Of a stretch of 41,695 nt of DNA, positions 41,597 to 41,695 are shown piece after piece. A program made the translations under genes and the position numbers. Source of the DNA: an uncultured Microscilla sp. (lineage in GTDB: Bacteria; Bacteroidota; Bacteroidia; Cytophagales; Microscillaceae); contig NZ_CANLRP010000063.1 of the NCBI RefSeq assembly GCF_947493425.1, positions 1-41,695 of the forward strand, given 5' to 3'. A model generated the notes under the pieces. The model searched no databases and was not told the origin of the DNA. It saw nothing but the letters and a program-made list of their open reading frames with translations. The stretch's first letter is position 1. Each line of letters begins with the position of its first letter.

Positions 41597-41695
41597 AATT
41601 TGAGAATTACGAATTACGAATTAGGAGTGTACGAAGTCTTGTAATCAATTGATAATAAGTATTTTGCAAGGTTAAAGCGGACAAAAACAAGGTTG
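41597..41695. other. Window-end non-coding stretch with short tandem repeat
   Basis: Starts with a short repeat of ATTACGA (GAATTACGAATTACGAATTA). No terminator hairpin or gene start is visible before the window ends. Confidence 0.4.

Overview
The window reads as chromosomal DNA of a marine, gliding-type member of the Bacteroidota, most likely order Cytophagales (Microscilla-like). This is an inference, not a database result. The signs are a type IX secretion (T9SS) sorting domain on a 2751-residue surface protein, a TonB receptor with an N-terminal carboxypeptidase-regulatory-like domain, Bacteroidota-type RHS/DUF6443 proteins, large periplasmic-TPR sensor proteins, a leucine-rich-repeat protein, AT-rich spacers and a TAnnTTTG promoter hexamer before kynureninase. 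No rRNA, tRNA, phage or CRISPR was seen.

Layout. 1-6532 (minus): two-gene RHS/YD-repeat operon; the second gene runs off the left edge. 6864-7292 (minus): small SpoIIAA/STAS-like protein. 7558-11902 (minus): beta-helix lipoprotein followed by a TonB-dependent receptor, with a terminator between them. 12606-13877 (plus): kynureninase. 13948-18602: a repeat-rich zone of nested short inverted-repeat elements around a Sua5/YrdC-type tRNA-modification gene (14787-15752) and an LRR protein (17283-17834). 18618-20216 (plus): DUF4836-like lipoprotein whose upstream DNA is one of those short elements. 20502-21560 (minus): lipoprotein made of two tandem copies of an unrecognised domain. 22341-27370 (minus): two large sensors sharing a periplasmic TPR design, one ending in a LuxR-type HTH and one in a histidine kinase. 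27643-28460: an unusual non-coding array of ATTGTT words separated by tiny GC-rich hairpins. 28464-40105 (minus): a surface-protein locus with a giant LamG/T9SS protein, three tandem paralogues carrying a tail-fibre-like C-terminal module, a secreted protein and a small lipoprotein. 40339-40445: a multi-hairpin structure upstream of the giant gene. 41168-41596 (plus): SiaC/DUF1987-like regulator.

How the parts may work together. Most coding capacity is devoted to the cell envelope: secreted or surface proteins (RHS pair, giant LamG protein, fibre-like proteins, lipoproteins), outer-membrane uptake and periplasmic sensing. The most distinctive features are the nested mobile-element zone, where two copies of one element act as each other's empty-site control; the ATTGTT hairpin array; and the giant-protein locus with its structured upstream element.
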